DNA of 54,365 nt. Source: Pedobacter borealis DSM 19626. GTDB taxonomy: Bacteria > Bacteroidota > Bacteroidia > Sphingobacteriales > Sphingobacteriaceae. How positions within the stretch are numbered: the stretch's first letter is position 1; every line of letters starts with the position of its first letter. Positions 17,405 to 25,673 of the stretch are shown piece after piece. A model generated the notes under the pieces. It saw nothing but the letters and a program-made list of their open reading frames with translations. It made no database searches and had not been told where the DNA came from. Where the stretch lies: assembly GCF_000708285.2 (NCBI RefSeq), contig NZ_JAUG01000022.1:1-54365 (forward strand), written 5' to 3'. The translations under genes were made by a program, and so were the position numbers.

Positions 17405-17800
17405 ATTATTATAGTGGAATCGTCATTTCGACTGTAGTGCAACGAAATGGAGAAATCTGCGATGTAAAACTTAAAAAGCTGAGTCCGATTAATACTTTAG
17501 TCAAAATAATTGTTTTTAGCACCTTGGAATAAGGAGATCGTCATGCTGAATTTATTTTACAAGTAGAAATAGTATTTTCAATTGTCTTGTAGCTACTACG
17601 TGGTCAGCATCTTTCTGCTCATTAAGACCCTGAAATAAATTTACTGCGTAGCTTTCCGCTGCGCTACAGGTCAGGGTGACGATAAAATGCAAAAATGTCT
17701 AAAGATTATTCCTTAAAGGGCAGATTAATGACCGAACTGATGTTAAAAAGTTTAAAGTTACATTTTTCTGTGTTTTCGTGAATCCGTGGCAAACAGAAAA
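17405..17800. repeat. Gene-free region with CGTCAT-headed repeats
   Basis: Contains the left half of a CGTCATTTCGACTG-type repeat at 17421-17461 and an inverted pair spanning 17539-17682. The pair opens CGTCATGCTGAATTTATTTT and closes CAGGGTGACGA, with GTAGCTTTCCGCTGCGCTAC inside as a nested hairpin. The short open frames here are chance products of these repeats. Confidence 0.6.
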
Positions 17801-17822
17801 AGGTTCGTGGAGACACGAACCT
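17801..17822 (-). terminator. Terminator of the GNAT-like gene
   Basis: AGGTTCGTG at 17801-17809 pairs perfectly with CACGAACCT at 17814-17822 around a GAGA loop. On the minus strand it is followed by TTTTT. It lies 24 bp beyond the stop of the minus-strand gene. Confidence 0.75.
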
Positions 17823-17846
17823 TGGCAGGTGACGAACCTGTTAAGG

Positions 17847-18965
17847 TTAAAAGATTTTCCGCATGGTAAGGTGTTTTTTACCAAAGGTTGCACCCGTGGC
17901 TTTATGGATAGCAATCATCTGTTCGTTAAAATCGCCTACCCAACTCAATTCAAGCTCTTTATACTGGTTTTTAGGAAGTACGTATTCGCCTAAACGGATA
18001 AAAAGAACGGATTCCAGTCCATGTTTTTGGAACTTAGGTTTGGTGCCCATTACAATTGCCCTCATACGGGTAACGCCCATCCAGCGGCGGTAAGCAAACT
18101 TTAATTTTTCAATTAAACCAAGTTTTCCATCAAAACCTTTAATCATCTGGTTTGCATCTGGAATCAATACTACAAAAGAGGCTGGTTCGCCATTAAAGTA
18201 GGCAAACTGGATCAAATGTTCATCCATGATGGGTTCCATACTTTTAAAGCTTTCTTCGAGCGTTTCTTTTTTAATAGGCACAAAGTTTTCGAAATCCTGC
18301 CAGCCATCATTGTAGATTTCCATTAAATCATTAATGTATTTACTCGAATTGGCTTTGCTGAAATATTCGAAAGTATAACCTGGTTTATTTCTTACCCAGT
18401 TGGCAATTTTTGTAAAACGTTCTGGGAAGGGGATAGTTAGGTTAATATGGTTGGTTAATTGTTCGTATTCGGTAACAAAGCCATATTTCTCGAAAAAGTT
18501 CTGATAGTATGGAAAGTTATAGTTCATGCCGAAAGAAGGAGGGGTAAACCCCTCAACTAACAGGCCCCAGAAGCTATCGTTTTCACCAAAATTAATCGGA
18601 CCGTCCATGGCTTTCATTCCGTTTTCGGCTAACCAGGTTTTTGCTGTATCGAATAAAAGAAAGGCAGCTTTTTCATCATCAATACATTCAAAAAATCCCA
18701 TGCCACCGGTTGGTTGGTCGTAGTGGTAGGCTTTTTTCTCATTAATAAAAGCAGCTACACGGCCAATCAGTTTTCCTGCATCATCTTTTAAAATCCAGCG
18801 TGTACATTTTCCATGTGCAAAAAAGGTGTTTTTTTCTGGGTTAAAAACATTCTCAACCTCACTATCCAGTGGACAGATCCAGTTTTTGTCGTTTTTATAT
18901 AGAATTTTGGGTGTGTTTAGAAAGTCTTTTTTTAGTGATGAATTGCTTACAGATATGATTTGCAT
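17847..18965 (-). CDS. GNAT-like conserved protein (372 aa)
   Basis: A long conserved protein common, to my recollection, in Bacteroidota and annotated as hypothetical or GNAT-like. Two GNAT-type modules can be suspected: FAHGKCTRWILKDDAGKLIG and GRVAAFINEKKAYH resemble strands 2-4 of the first. The C-terminal ELSWVGDFNEQMIAIHKATG followed by ATFGKKHLTMRKIF is the usual end of an acetyltransferase fold. No catalytic residue can be named and the substrate is unknown. No membrane segment or signal. It is separated from the upstream gene by a terminator, so it must be transcribed alone. Confidence 0.75.
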   Translation of the reverse strand: MQIISVSNSSLKKDFLNTPKILYKNDKNWICPLDSEVENVFNPEKNTFFAHGKCTRWILKDDAGKLIGRVAAFINEKKAYHYDQPTGGMGFFECIDDEKAAFLLFDTAKTWLAENGMKAMDGPINFGENDSFWGLLVEGFTPPSFGMNYNFPYYQNFFEKYGFVTEYEQLTNHINLTIPFPERFTKIANWVRNKPGYTFEYFSKANSSKYINDLMEIYNDGWQDFENFVPIKKETLEESFKSMEPIMDEHLIQFAYFNGEPASFVVLIPDANQMIKGFDGKLGLIEKLKFAYRRWMGVTRMRAIVMGTKPKFQKHGLESVLFIRLGEYVLPKNQYKELELSWVGDFNEQMIAIHKATGATFGKKHLTMRKIF

Positions 18966-18982
18966 GGGCAGATTTTAAAATT

Positions 18983-19016
18983 AAAAAGCATCCTACCAAG
19001 CGGGCGGATGCTTTTT
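18983..19016 (-). terminator. Terminator of the poly-Asp miniprotein gene
   Basis: AAAAAGCATCC at 18983-18993 pairs perfectly with GGATGCTTTTT at 19006-19016, with T-runs at the ends. It isolates the miniprotein gene from the downstream GNAT-like gene. Confidence 0.8.
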
Positions 19017-19038
19017 CAAATATATGTTATTTTAAATA

Positions 19039-19224
19039 TTAATAGTCGTCGTCGTCATCGTCGAAATTATCGAAGTTGTCAAGATCATCTAATGGCAGGT
19101 CAAAATCATCATCATCTTGAGGCTTCTTTTTCGTTGTTAGAATATCGTCATCTTCAAGATCATCATCTTCGTCTACCTGTTTCTTGGCAGTCGGCTTAGT
19201 TGGGAGTTTCTTTGGCGCTTTCAT
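19039..19224 (-). CDS. Highly acidic poly-aspartate miniprotein (61 aa)
   Basis: A basic, proline-containing head (MKAPKKLPTKPTAKK) is followed by about 45 residues that are more than half aspartate, with tracts DEDDDLEDDD, DDDDFDLPLDDLD and a terminal DDDDDDY. It must be disordered and strongly negative. It has its own terminator and a TATTTTTG box 4 bp upstream of the ATG, so it is a real transcription unit. Possible roles are a nucleic-acid-mimic or chaperone-like partner of a basic protein; this is speculation. It lies just downstream of scpB on the same strand. Confidence 0.65.
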   Translation of the reverse strand: MKAPKKLPTKPTAKKQVDEDDDLEDDDILTTKKKPQDDDDFDLPLDDLDNFDNFDDDDDDY

Positions 19225-19311
19225 AACACAAAAATAAAAATTGCTTTTATAGTTTAAAAATACAAAAAAACTTTTTTTAATAACAATCTGAAAGCAAAGA
19301 AATTAATTTAT

Positions 19312-19878
19312 TTATTCCACATTTTCTCCAACGGTATTTTCCTCTTTTACGATGTCCTTCAATTGAGGAAGCTGGTTAAGGTTATTTAAACCAAAATAAT
19401 CCATAAATAATGTGCTCGTGCTGTACAGGATAGGTCGGCCGGGCGTTTCTGCTTTTCCGTTGATACTGATCAGCTCTTTTTCCAGCAGGCGTTGCACCGA
19501 ATAATCTGAATTTACACCCCTGATCTGTTCAATTTCCAATTTGGTTATTGGTTGGCGGTAGGCAATAATGGCAAGCGTTTCCATCGCGGCCTGACTTAGT
19601 TTTTTCTTTGAGCGGTGTAACTGAAGTTGATTAACCGTTTCATGGTAATCTTTTTTGGTGAGAAACTGGTAACCATTGTTTAAGAATACCAATTCGATGG
19701 CAAAATCATCATGGCTATATTTTTCTTTAATCTGCTCTATGCTTTCGAACACCTGTGTTTCGGTAAATTCTTCATTGAAAACGGCATTTAAGGCAAGTAT
19801 AATTTCTTGCGTACCTATGCTTTGGCTGGAAGAAAATACGAGGGCTTCGATGTACCTGGTAATGTTGTGATTGGGCAT
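19312..19878 (-). CDS. scpB: Segregation and condensation protein B
   Basis: Binds ScpA and SMC in the condensin complex for chromosome segregation. The 188 residues contain tandem winged helices with NITRYIEALVFSSSQSIG at the start, LSQAAMETLAIIAYRQPITK in the middle and GRPILYSTSTLFMDYFGL near the end, all family hallmarks. The frame is open 23 codons further upstream, but that part is the translation of the sensor-kinase terminator, so I start at MPNHNITRY. A TATTTTTG box lies only 3 bp before this ATG, hinting at a leaderless mRNA. scpA is not adjacent. Confidence 0.93.
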   Translation of the reverse strand: MPNHNITRYIEALVFSSSQSIGTQEIILALNAVFNEEFTETQVFESIEQIKEKYSHDDFAIELVFLNNGYQFLTKKDYHETVNQLQLHRSKKKLSQAAMETLAIIAYRQPITKLEIEQIRGVNSDYSVQRLLEKELISINGKAETPGRPILYSTSTLFMDYFGLNNLNQLPQLKDIVKEENTVGENVE

Positions 19879-19903
19879 ATACAAAAATAGAATTTTTGGG
19901 CAT

Positions 19904-19941
19904 AAAAAAAGCGGTCTCGCTTTTAAAAACAAGACCGCTTT
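19904..19941 (-). terminator. Terminator of the LytTR-kinase operon
   Basis: AAAAGCGGTCT ending at 19917 pairs with AGACCGCTTT at 19932-19941. On the minus strand the stem runs into seven Ts. It lies about 190 bp downstream of the kinase stop and just upstream of scpB. Confidence 0.8.
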
Positions 19942-20129
19942 CAACACACAAATGAAACCTGAATTAAGATATAGTTTTAGGTTAGGTTATTAAATATCTA
20001 TATCAATTCTATAAGAACGTCTTTGATAAACACTATCGTTTATTTCTAACACAAGTTTAAGGCTAAAGAGGGTTCGATCAAGATTCTATTTAGTGAGTGG
20101 TATTAATAATTGAGTAAACGGTAAATTTT

Positions 20130-23100
20130 CTATTTTAACGGTATAGAAATCGATACTGTTGTACCATTTGTGGTATTCTGCCTAACGTTTAAGTGTATAG
20201 GTTTTGCTCCAATCTGGCCTAAAAGGTGCAATCTTTCTTTGGTTAACTGCATTCCTTTACTAATGTGTGTTTCCTTTTTATCCTTTAAAGAGTTGTCAAT
20301 TCCAATCCCATCGTCAATAATTTCGATGTTGAGATAGAATTCATCTTTCAGTTTAATATTGATCAGGATTTCACCACCTGTTTCTTTTGGCATAATACCA
20401 TGCCATATTGCATTTTCTACGTAAGGCTGTAACAACATAGATGGGATAAAGGTTTCTTCTTTATCAATTTCTTCATCAATATTAAAAATGTATTTTAATT
20501 TATCGCCGAAACGGTTTTTCTCTAATTTCAAATAAAGATTTAAGTATTCCAGCTCTTCCTCTAAAGAGATGTAACTTTTGGTACAGATCTCCAGGTTCTT
20601 TCTGATCAATCTGGCAAAGCCCGTTAAAACCTTATTTGCTGAAGCCGTATTTTGCGTATTGATATAATGCTGGATCGAATTCATCACGTTGAAAACAAAA
20701 TGTGGATTCATCATCGCCTGTAAGGCTTGTTGCTCGAGCATCAGCACTTTGTTTTTTAACAACAATTGCTCTTGCTCTTTATCTTTTTGCTTACGGGTAA
20801 TGTAAACAGCCACTTTATAAAAAATATAGGCTACCAGCAGTATCAAAATAGATAAAAACCATAAGCTTTGCCAAAAATGCCTTTTAATGGTAAAAGCTAT
20901 TTTTGCCGATTCGCCCCAATTACCATTTTGGCTTTTGGCACTTACTTCAAATATATAATCGCCTGATTGTAGTGAAGAAAAATCTAACCGTCTTGTGCGG
21001 GTTTCTACCCAAGCTGAATTTTCATTTAAACGGTACCGATAAGTGATGTCGCTCGTGGTAAAATCGACTGCACTAAAGGTAAATAGAATGGTATTGTTAC
21101 CAGGTTCGAAAGTAAAATTACCTTGATCAACCGGCAAACGCTCATTATCTTTAATAATAGAAGTAACGTAAACCTTAGGAAGATTCTTAACTATGTTTTT
21201 ATTGTTGTACTTAAACAGGATCAGGCCTTTGTTTGTTGCAAAATAGGCCGTGCTATCATCAATAAACAAGCTGTTGATGTCATCACTCAAAAGGTCCTTA
21301 CCATAGTCGAAATTGGTCACGGTGAATTGATTGGGATAATCGGCTATTTTGTTTACACCTTTGTTTGTTAGTACCCATATTTCGTTATTTTTTACAAATA
21401 TTTTGGTGCAGATATTATTGGTTAGGCCATCTTTTTGGGTAATCTGACGGGTAATCTGCCTGTTCTTGTAGAAAATTAAACCATAACCATCTGTTGCCAA
21501 AATCAAAGTGCCGTCTGCAAGCTGCTGAATATCATTTATCCTTTTGGTAAGTAGGGGATGATTTTCGTAATGTTTAATTAATTTCCCTTTTGAAAATTGA
21601 GACAGCCCGTTAATATTCGAAAACCACAAATTCCCTTCACTGTCGTAAAAAACGTGATAAGACCTGTCTTTAAAAAAATCTTCCTTTTCGCGGTATTTCG
21701 CAGCGTTAAACTCAAATTTGTTTCTTCTGTCTGATAAAAAAACAACACCCGATGAAAGAGCCAGAGCCAGGTGGTCGTTATTCTTGCCGATGCTAAAATG
21801 TTTGATCACGAACATAGAGTTGTTCGATTCCTTTAAATATTTTACTTCGGTATTGCCATTATAGATATTTTTAAAAACACCCATTCCATAATCGGATGCA
21901 AAATATATAGATTGATCTTTTGGATCGAAAGTAACCTGTTTAATGGTTTTGTATTTCTTGAAATCGTCTAAACCAATTTCATCTACCTGGTAATTGTTGA
22001 TGGTTAATACGTCGATTACGGCATCATCGGTACCCAGCCAGAGGCGGTTTTTTCCATCTTTGGTAATGCTTTTAATTACGTTACTACTCAGGCCCGATTC
22101 GGCATCAATGATGGATAATCTGTTGTTAGCGTTGGGCAGCATATAAATACCCTGATTGGTGGCAAACCACATGTTTTGGTTACTATCTTTAATAACTTGA
22201 TTGACAGAGATATCCTGTAGATATTGAACAGTTTTTCCGCTTTTATCTAAAGCAAAGGCACCATTGGCATTCGATAGCCAAACTTCTTTACTGGCAATGT
22301 CGTAATAAAAATAACCCGACATGTTTTTGATCAGATTCTGAGGAATCGATATGAGATCGTTGATACTTCCATGTCTATATTGTTTTAAGCCGCCAGCATC
22401 CAGATAAAATAAAGATCTGTGTGTAGAATTGACAGCAGTCATGTAGGAGAGGGGCTGCACTTTCGAACTGATCATGGAAAAAGTTTTTCCATTAAATTTC
22501 TGTACACTTAAATCGCTATAGGCGAATATGTTACCTTGCTCATCTTCGTGTATAAAGGCATTGATAAATTGATCATTTGGATTAGGCGAAATGTACTTTT
22601 TGATCGTTTTTCCATCCCAGCAAACAATGAGGTTGGCATTGGTTCCGAGCCAAATCCGCCCCCGTTTATCTACTAAAAAGGAAACAATTACCGTATTAAA
22701 GTTTAGCTTTTTAAGCAGTTCGTCATTATCCTGGTTGTAAAACTTCCCTTCTTTTAAGTAGCTGAGCTGGCCGTTTAAGGCAAAAAACCACAAGCGGCCA
22801 TCTTTGTCTTCTTTCATCTGAAGGATCTGGGTATCGGGCAGTCCATCTTCGATCGTAAAATTCTGGAAATTTGTACCATCAAAACGGCTCAATCCGTTAT
22901 CCGTTGCAATCCAGATAAAGCCTTTTTTATCCTGTAAAATGTAATAACAGTTGTTGCTGGCCAGCCCATTTTTAGTATTATAATGGGGGAGGTAAGTGGT
23001 TTGTGCAAGCAGGGTTTTGGGAGCACTAAATATAATAAGCCCGAATAAAAAAGCAATAAAAGAGCGGCTGAAGTTTAACTTCAGGATTGCTTTTTCAGTA

Positions 23101-23135
23101 AATAAAAGCACTTTTTTGCCTAGTTTAATGATCAC
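20130..23135 (-). CDS. Propeller-type sensor histidine kinase, LytS/YehU class
   Basis: A membrane sensor of 1001 residues. A signal or anchor (SRSFIAFLFGLIIFSAPKTL) precedes a large periplasmic part of two-component-regulator beta-propeller repeats (FIWIATDNGLSRFDG, MWFATNQGIYML, LWLGTDDAVIDV, LWFSNINGLSQF) and a Y_Y_Y domain (SSLQSGDYIFEVSAKSQNG). One membrane helix (WFLSILILLVAYIFYKVAV) leads to a His_kinase core with the phospho-acceptor H812 in MMNPHFVFN, the N-box LQPYVENAIWHG, and a DDGIGID nucleotide site. The start overlaps the response regulator by 11 bp. The ligand is unknown, and no polysaccharide locus is adjacent. Confidence 0.94.
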   Translation of the reverse strand: MIIKLGKKVLLFTEKAILKLNFSRSFIAFLFGLIIFSAPKTLLAQTTYLPHYNTKNGLASNNCYYILQDKKGFIWIATDNGLSRFDGTNFQNFTIEDGLPDTQILQMKEDKDGRLWFFALNGQLSYLKEGKFYNQDNDELLKKLNFNTVIVSFLVDKRGRIWLGTNANLIVCWDGKTIKKYISPNPNDQFINAFIHEDEQGNIFAYSDLSVQKFNGKTFSMISSKVQPLSYMTAVNSTHRSLFYLDAGGLKQYRHGSINDLISIPQNLIKNMSGYFYYDIASKEVWLSNANGAFALDKSGKTVQYLQDISVNQVIKDSNQNMWFATNQGIYMLPNANNRLSIIDAESGLSSNVIKSITKDGKNRLWLGTDDAVIDVLTINNYQVDEIGLDDFKKYKTIKQVTFDPKDQSIYFASDYGMGVFKNIYNGNTEVKYLKESNNSMFVIKHFSIGKNNDHLALALSSGVVFLSDRRNKFEFNAAKYREKEDFFKDRSYHVFYDSEGNLWFSNINGLSQFSKGKLIKHYENHPLLTKRINDIQQLADGTLILATDGYGLIFYKNRQITRQITQKDGLTNNICTKIFVKNNEIWVLTNKGVNKIADYPNQFTVTNFDYGKDLLSDDINSLFIDDSTAYFATNKGLILFKYNNKNIVKNLPKVYVTSIIKDNERLPVDQGNFTFEPGNNTILFTFSAVDFTTSDITYRYRLNENSAWVETRTRRLDFSSLQSGDYIFEVSAKSQNGNWGESAKIAFTIKRHFWQSLWFLSILILLVAYIFYKVAVYITRKQKDKEQEQLLLKNKVLMLEQQALQAMMNPHFVFNVMNSIQHYINTQNTASANKVLTGFARLIRKNLEICTKSYISLEEELEYLNLYLKLEKNRFGDKLKYIFNIDEEIDKEETFIPSMLLQPYVENAIWHGIMPKETGGEILINIKLKDEFYLNIEIIDDGIGIDNSLKDKKETHISKGMQLTKERLHLLGQIGAKPIHLNVRQNTTNGTTVSISIPLK

Positions 23136-23910
23136 TGTTCGCTTTTGTAAATAATTTTATTTTTTCAAAAAAATCGCTTGCTCTTCTTCGCGAAATATTA
23201 ATACTTTCTCCATTTTTTAAGAAAACCTGAAGTCCGTTTTTAGAATTATACTCTTTTAAATGGTTAAGGTTGATGATGCTCGACTTATGGATCCGTACAA
23301 ATTGGTCGCCTGGTAAAAGCTCTTCAAATTCCCGTAAAACTTTCGAAACCGTTATTTTATCATGGTTATTTAAGTGTACAATAGAGTAATTGCTATCGGC
23401 TTCGATATAAATGATATCATCGATATCAATCATTTTAAAACCTTGGCCATAGGGAAGCGTAAGCTTCTTGATTTCGGATCTTGAGCTTAAGCTGGAAGCT
23501 AGGTTGTTGATTCTTTCATCATTCTCGTTCTGACCTTTAAAAAGTTTGATGTGCTGAAAAACCTTATCTACAGCTATTTTAAGTTCATCAATATCAATTG
23601 GCTTTAATAAATAATCGAGTGCGTTAGCCTTAATCGCTTTCAGCGCATATTGATCGTACGCGGTAGTAAATATAACTGCTGCATTATGTTTTTGAGCATC
23701 AGGAATTAATTCGAAACCGTTCCCTCCGGGCATTGCTATATCCAGAAAGATTAAATCAATAGGATGGTGTGCCAGAATATCTTTTGCTTCCGATACAGAT
23801 CTTGCAATACCGGTAATTTCTACCTGTGGACAGTTCTGTTGCAGTAAAAAAAACAATGATGATCGGGCAAACTCCTCATCATCAACAATAATGGCTTTTA
23901 ATGTTGTCAT
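23125..23910 (-). CDS. LytTR-family response regulator
   Basis: The 261 residues consist of a receiver domain with D10-D11, phospho-acceptor D57 (LIFLDIAMPGGNG), T82/T83 and K103 (DYLLKPID), a short linker, and a LytTR DNA-binding domain (YIEADSNYSIVHLNNHDKIT, then FVRIHKSSIINLNHL). It is the partner of the overlapping kinase, with the regulator gene first. Such regulators bind imperfect direct repeats about 10 bp apart. The divergent ferritin-like genes, 124 bp away, are plausible targets, but I cannot see a clear operator. Confidence 0.95.
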   Translation of the reverse strand: MTTLKAIIVDDEEFARSSLFFLLQQNCPQVEITGIARSVSEAKDILAHHPIDLIFLDIAMPGGNGFELIPDAQKHNAAVIFTTAYDQYALKAIKANALDYLLKPIDIDELKIAVDKVFQHIKLFKGQNENDERINNLASSLSSRSEIKKLTLPYGQGFKMIDIDDIIYIEADSNYSIVHLNNHDKITVSKVLREFEELLPGDQFVRIHKSSIINLNHLKEYNSKNGLQVFLKNGESINISRRRASDFFEKIKLFTKANSDH

Positions 23911-24034
23911 AACTATAGGTTGGTGAATGTATTAAAATGCGCTTACAAAAAAAAATGCAAATCAAAAAAACCAGTGTTCTGATTGTCACGTATGTATCAT
24001 CAAACGAATTCAAAACCACTAAACATAGATTACT

Positions 24035-24643
24035 ATGAAACACAATGAACTAGAAACAAAAAATGAACTTCATGAAAAAAGTTTATTTGACAAAACTGTA
24101 GGCAGAAGATCTTTTCTTCAGTATGCAGGTGCAGGCGCTGCTGGCATCGCCTTGGTTGCAGCCGGTTGTAAAAAAGATCGTGGTTACGAGAATCCTATTA
24201 TGGGAGGTGCAACGTTAGATTTTAAAGATGATTTCGGTGTATTAAATTATGCATATGCTTTAGAGCAACTAGAAGCTGCATTTCACATAAAAGTTGCTTC
24301 AGCACCTCCTGCAAGTTTCACAGCAGCTCAAAAAGCATATTTCCAAGATATTCAGTTCCATGAGATTGCACACAGGGAGTTTTTTAAAGCTGCTTTAAGT
24401 ACAGCTGCAATTGGAAGTTTGGAGGTAGATTTTTCTTCAATTGATTTTACCAGTTCTGCCAGTGTTTTAGGTACGGCAATGGCTTTCGAAGATTTGGGCG
24501 TGGCAGCATACAATGGTGCCGGACCAAGAATTAAAAATGGTACTTATTTATTGTTAGCAGGTAAGATTGTTTCGGTTGAGGCTCGTCACGCAGCTTATGT
24601 TCGTGATTTAATCTCAAACGGGTCGTTTGCTGATTTTAAATAG
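24035..24643 (+). CDS. Tat-exported ferritin-like lipoprotein, frameshifted near its C-terminus
   Basis: Residues 20-48 form a Tat signal with a twin-arginine (GRRSFLQ) and a lipobox ending VAAGC, so the protein is probably folded before export and lipid-anchored. The rest is a Ferritin_2-type four-helix bundle with YALEQLEAAFHIK, FHEIAHREFFK, AFEDLGVAAY and SVEARHAAYVRDLI, which supply diiron-like Glu and His ligands. The frame stops after NGSFADFK, but 39 further codons of family-like sequence follow one base out of frame, ending at 24761. A single-base change at TTTTAAA would restore a product of about 241 residues. First of a tandem pair. Confidence 0.85.
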   Translation: MKHNELETKNELHEKSLFDKTVGRRSFLQYAGAGAAGIALVAAGCKKDRGYENPIMGGATLDFKDDFGVLNYAYALEQLEAAFHIKVASAPPASFTAAQKAYFQDIQFHEIAHREFFKAALSTAAIGSLEVDFSSIDFTSSASVLGTAMAFEDLGVAAYNGAGPRIKNGTYLLLAGKIVSVEARHAAYVRDLISNGSFADFK

Positions 24644-24761
24644 CCTTGCTCCATTGGGTGCCAATAACGCAGCCGGTTTAGATGCAGCTTTAACACCAGA
24701 TAAGGTGCTAGCCATTGCTGGAAAGTATATCAAAACCAAAATTAATGTTATCAATCTTTAA
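24642..24761 (+). other. Out-of-frame C-terminal tail of the first ferritin-like gene
   Basis: Read one base out of frame with the gene before it, this segment gives SLAPLGANNAAGLDAALTPD and then VLAIAGKYIKTKINVINL and a TAA. The alanine-rich loop and the closing KYIKTKIN helix fit the end of such ferritin-like proteins. It is therefore a displaced C-terminus and not a separate gene. Confidence 0.75.
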
Positions 24762-24780
24762 TTTTTAAAATCAGAAAATC

Positions 24781-24860
24781 ATGAATATCGTAATATATTA
24801 GAAGAAATTGAAAAAGTTGACGGTGAAATCTATGAGAGATTAAATCCGAGAAGAGCTGCA
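24781..24860 (+). other. Displaced N-terminal segment of the second ferritin-like gene
   Basis: The ATG at 24781 reads MNIVIY and stops. In the frame of the downstream gene the same bases read NILEEIEKVDGEIYERLNPR followed by RAA, joining the next ATG without a stop. One extra A after GTA would give a continuous protein starting MNIVNILEEIEK. The twin arginine of a probable export signal lies in this segment, so the original gene very likely began here. Confidence 0.7.
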
Positions 24861-25673
24861 ATGAAAAGCTTTTTCAACATGGGCAAAAAAATCTCTTTGG
24901 CTGCTATGCCGCTAGCCCTAGGTTCAATGTTTCAAAAAGCATATGGACAAACAGCTTTACCTGCTGCGGTTGTTGATGTATTAAACTTTGCTTTATCGCT
25001 AGAGTATTTGGAATATCATTTTTACAATCACTGTATTGTAGGCAAAACTCCTGGATCGGCAGTAACTGATGTTACTTTTAATTTTCCTAATGCAGCCAGT
25101 CAAGCAGCCATTACTACTATTCGCGATCACGAAAAAGCACACGTTGATTTATTGGTAGGTGCTTTGGGAAGCTCAGCCCGTGCACCAATAGCCTATGCAG
25201 ATACCGATTTTAGAGCAGGTGGAACGTTTTCTACTGTATATTCTGATTATGGTACTTTCTTAGCGGTAGCACAAGGTTTCGAAGATACTGGAGTTAGGGC
25301 ATACAAAGGTCAGGCAGGAAACCTATTGGTTAGTCCGGGGGTATTGCAAACTGCTTTACAGATTCACTCAGTGGAAGCACGTCATGCATCGCATATCCGT
25401 CAAATGCGTACGGCAGCTGGTACAGCAATATATAAACCATGGGTTAGCCTTGGTGCTTCAGGTCAGGCAAATGATTCTGGCGTTCCTCAGGTAGATGCTG
25501 TATATGCCGGTGAAGATTTAACCGTACAAGCTGGTGCAAATATTGTAGGTATAGGTGGCAATGCCGGCATAACCAAAGCTGTAGCGGTAGAAAGTTTTGA
25601 TGAGCCTTTGGATAAAGCCAGCGTAATCACAATTGCTAACTTATTCTTGAAAGACTGTAAAAAGCTATCATAG
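24861..25673 (+). CDS. Exported ferritin-like domain protein, 5' end probably frameshifted
   Basis: From the first usable ATG the 270 residues begin with a signal-like MKSFFNMGKKISLAAMPLAL ending near AYGQ. A Ferritin_2-type bundle follows: LSLEYLEYHFYNHCI, IRDHEKAHVDLL, QGFEDTGVRAY and HSVEARHASHIRQM supply the Glu/His ligand pattern. A C-terminal segment of about 70 residues (from about 200) has no clear homology to me. It is the second gene of the pair, with its own terminator. Upstream in-frame codons carry a twin arginine, so the native start is probably at 24781. Periplasmic iron or stress protection is a guess from the fold. Confidence 0.83.
   Translation: MKSFFNMGKKISLAAMPLALGSMFQKAYGQTALPAAVVDVLNFALSLEYLEYHFYNHCIVGKTPGSAVTDVTFNFPNAASQAAITTIRDHEKAHVDLLVGALGSSARAPIAYADTDFRAGGTFSTVYSDYGTFLAVAQGFEDTGVRAYKGQAGNLLVSPGVLQTALQIHSVEARHASHIRQMRTAAGTAIYKPWVSLGASGQANDSGVPQVDAVYAGEDLTVQAGANIVGIGGNAGITKAVAVESFDEPLDKASVITIANLFLKDCKKLS

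Noticed and set aside
17699..17993. Short open frames on both strands near the GNAT-like gene end
   Set aside because: They overlap the terminator and the well-supported minus-strand gene in other frames.
19879..19947. A 23-codon extension of scpB
   Set aside because: It covers the intrinsic terminator of the kinase operon and is not family sequence.
24861..25673. Second ferritin-like gene taken as a complete gene starting at the first ATG
   Set aside because: The frame is open upstream with family-like sequence and a twin arginine, so that ATG is probably internal.
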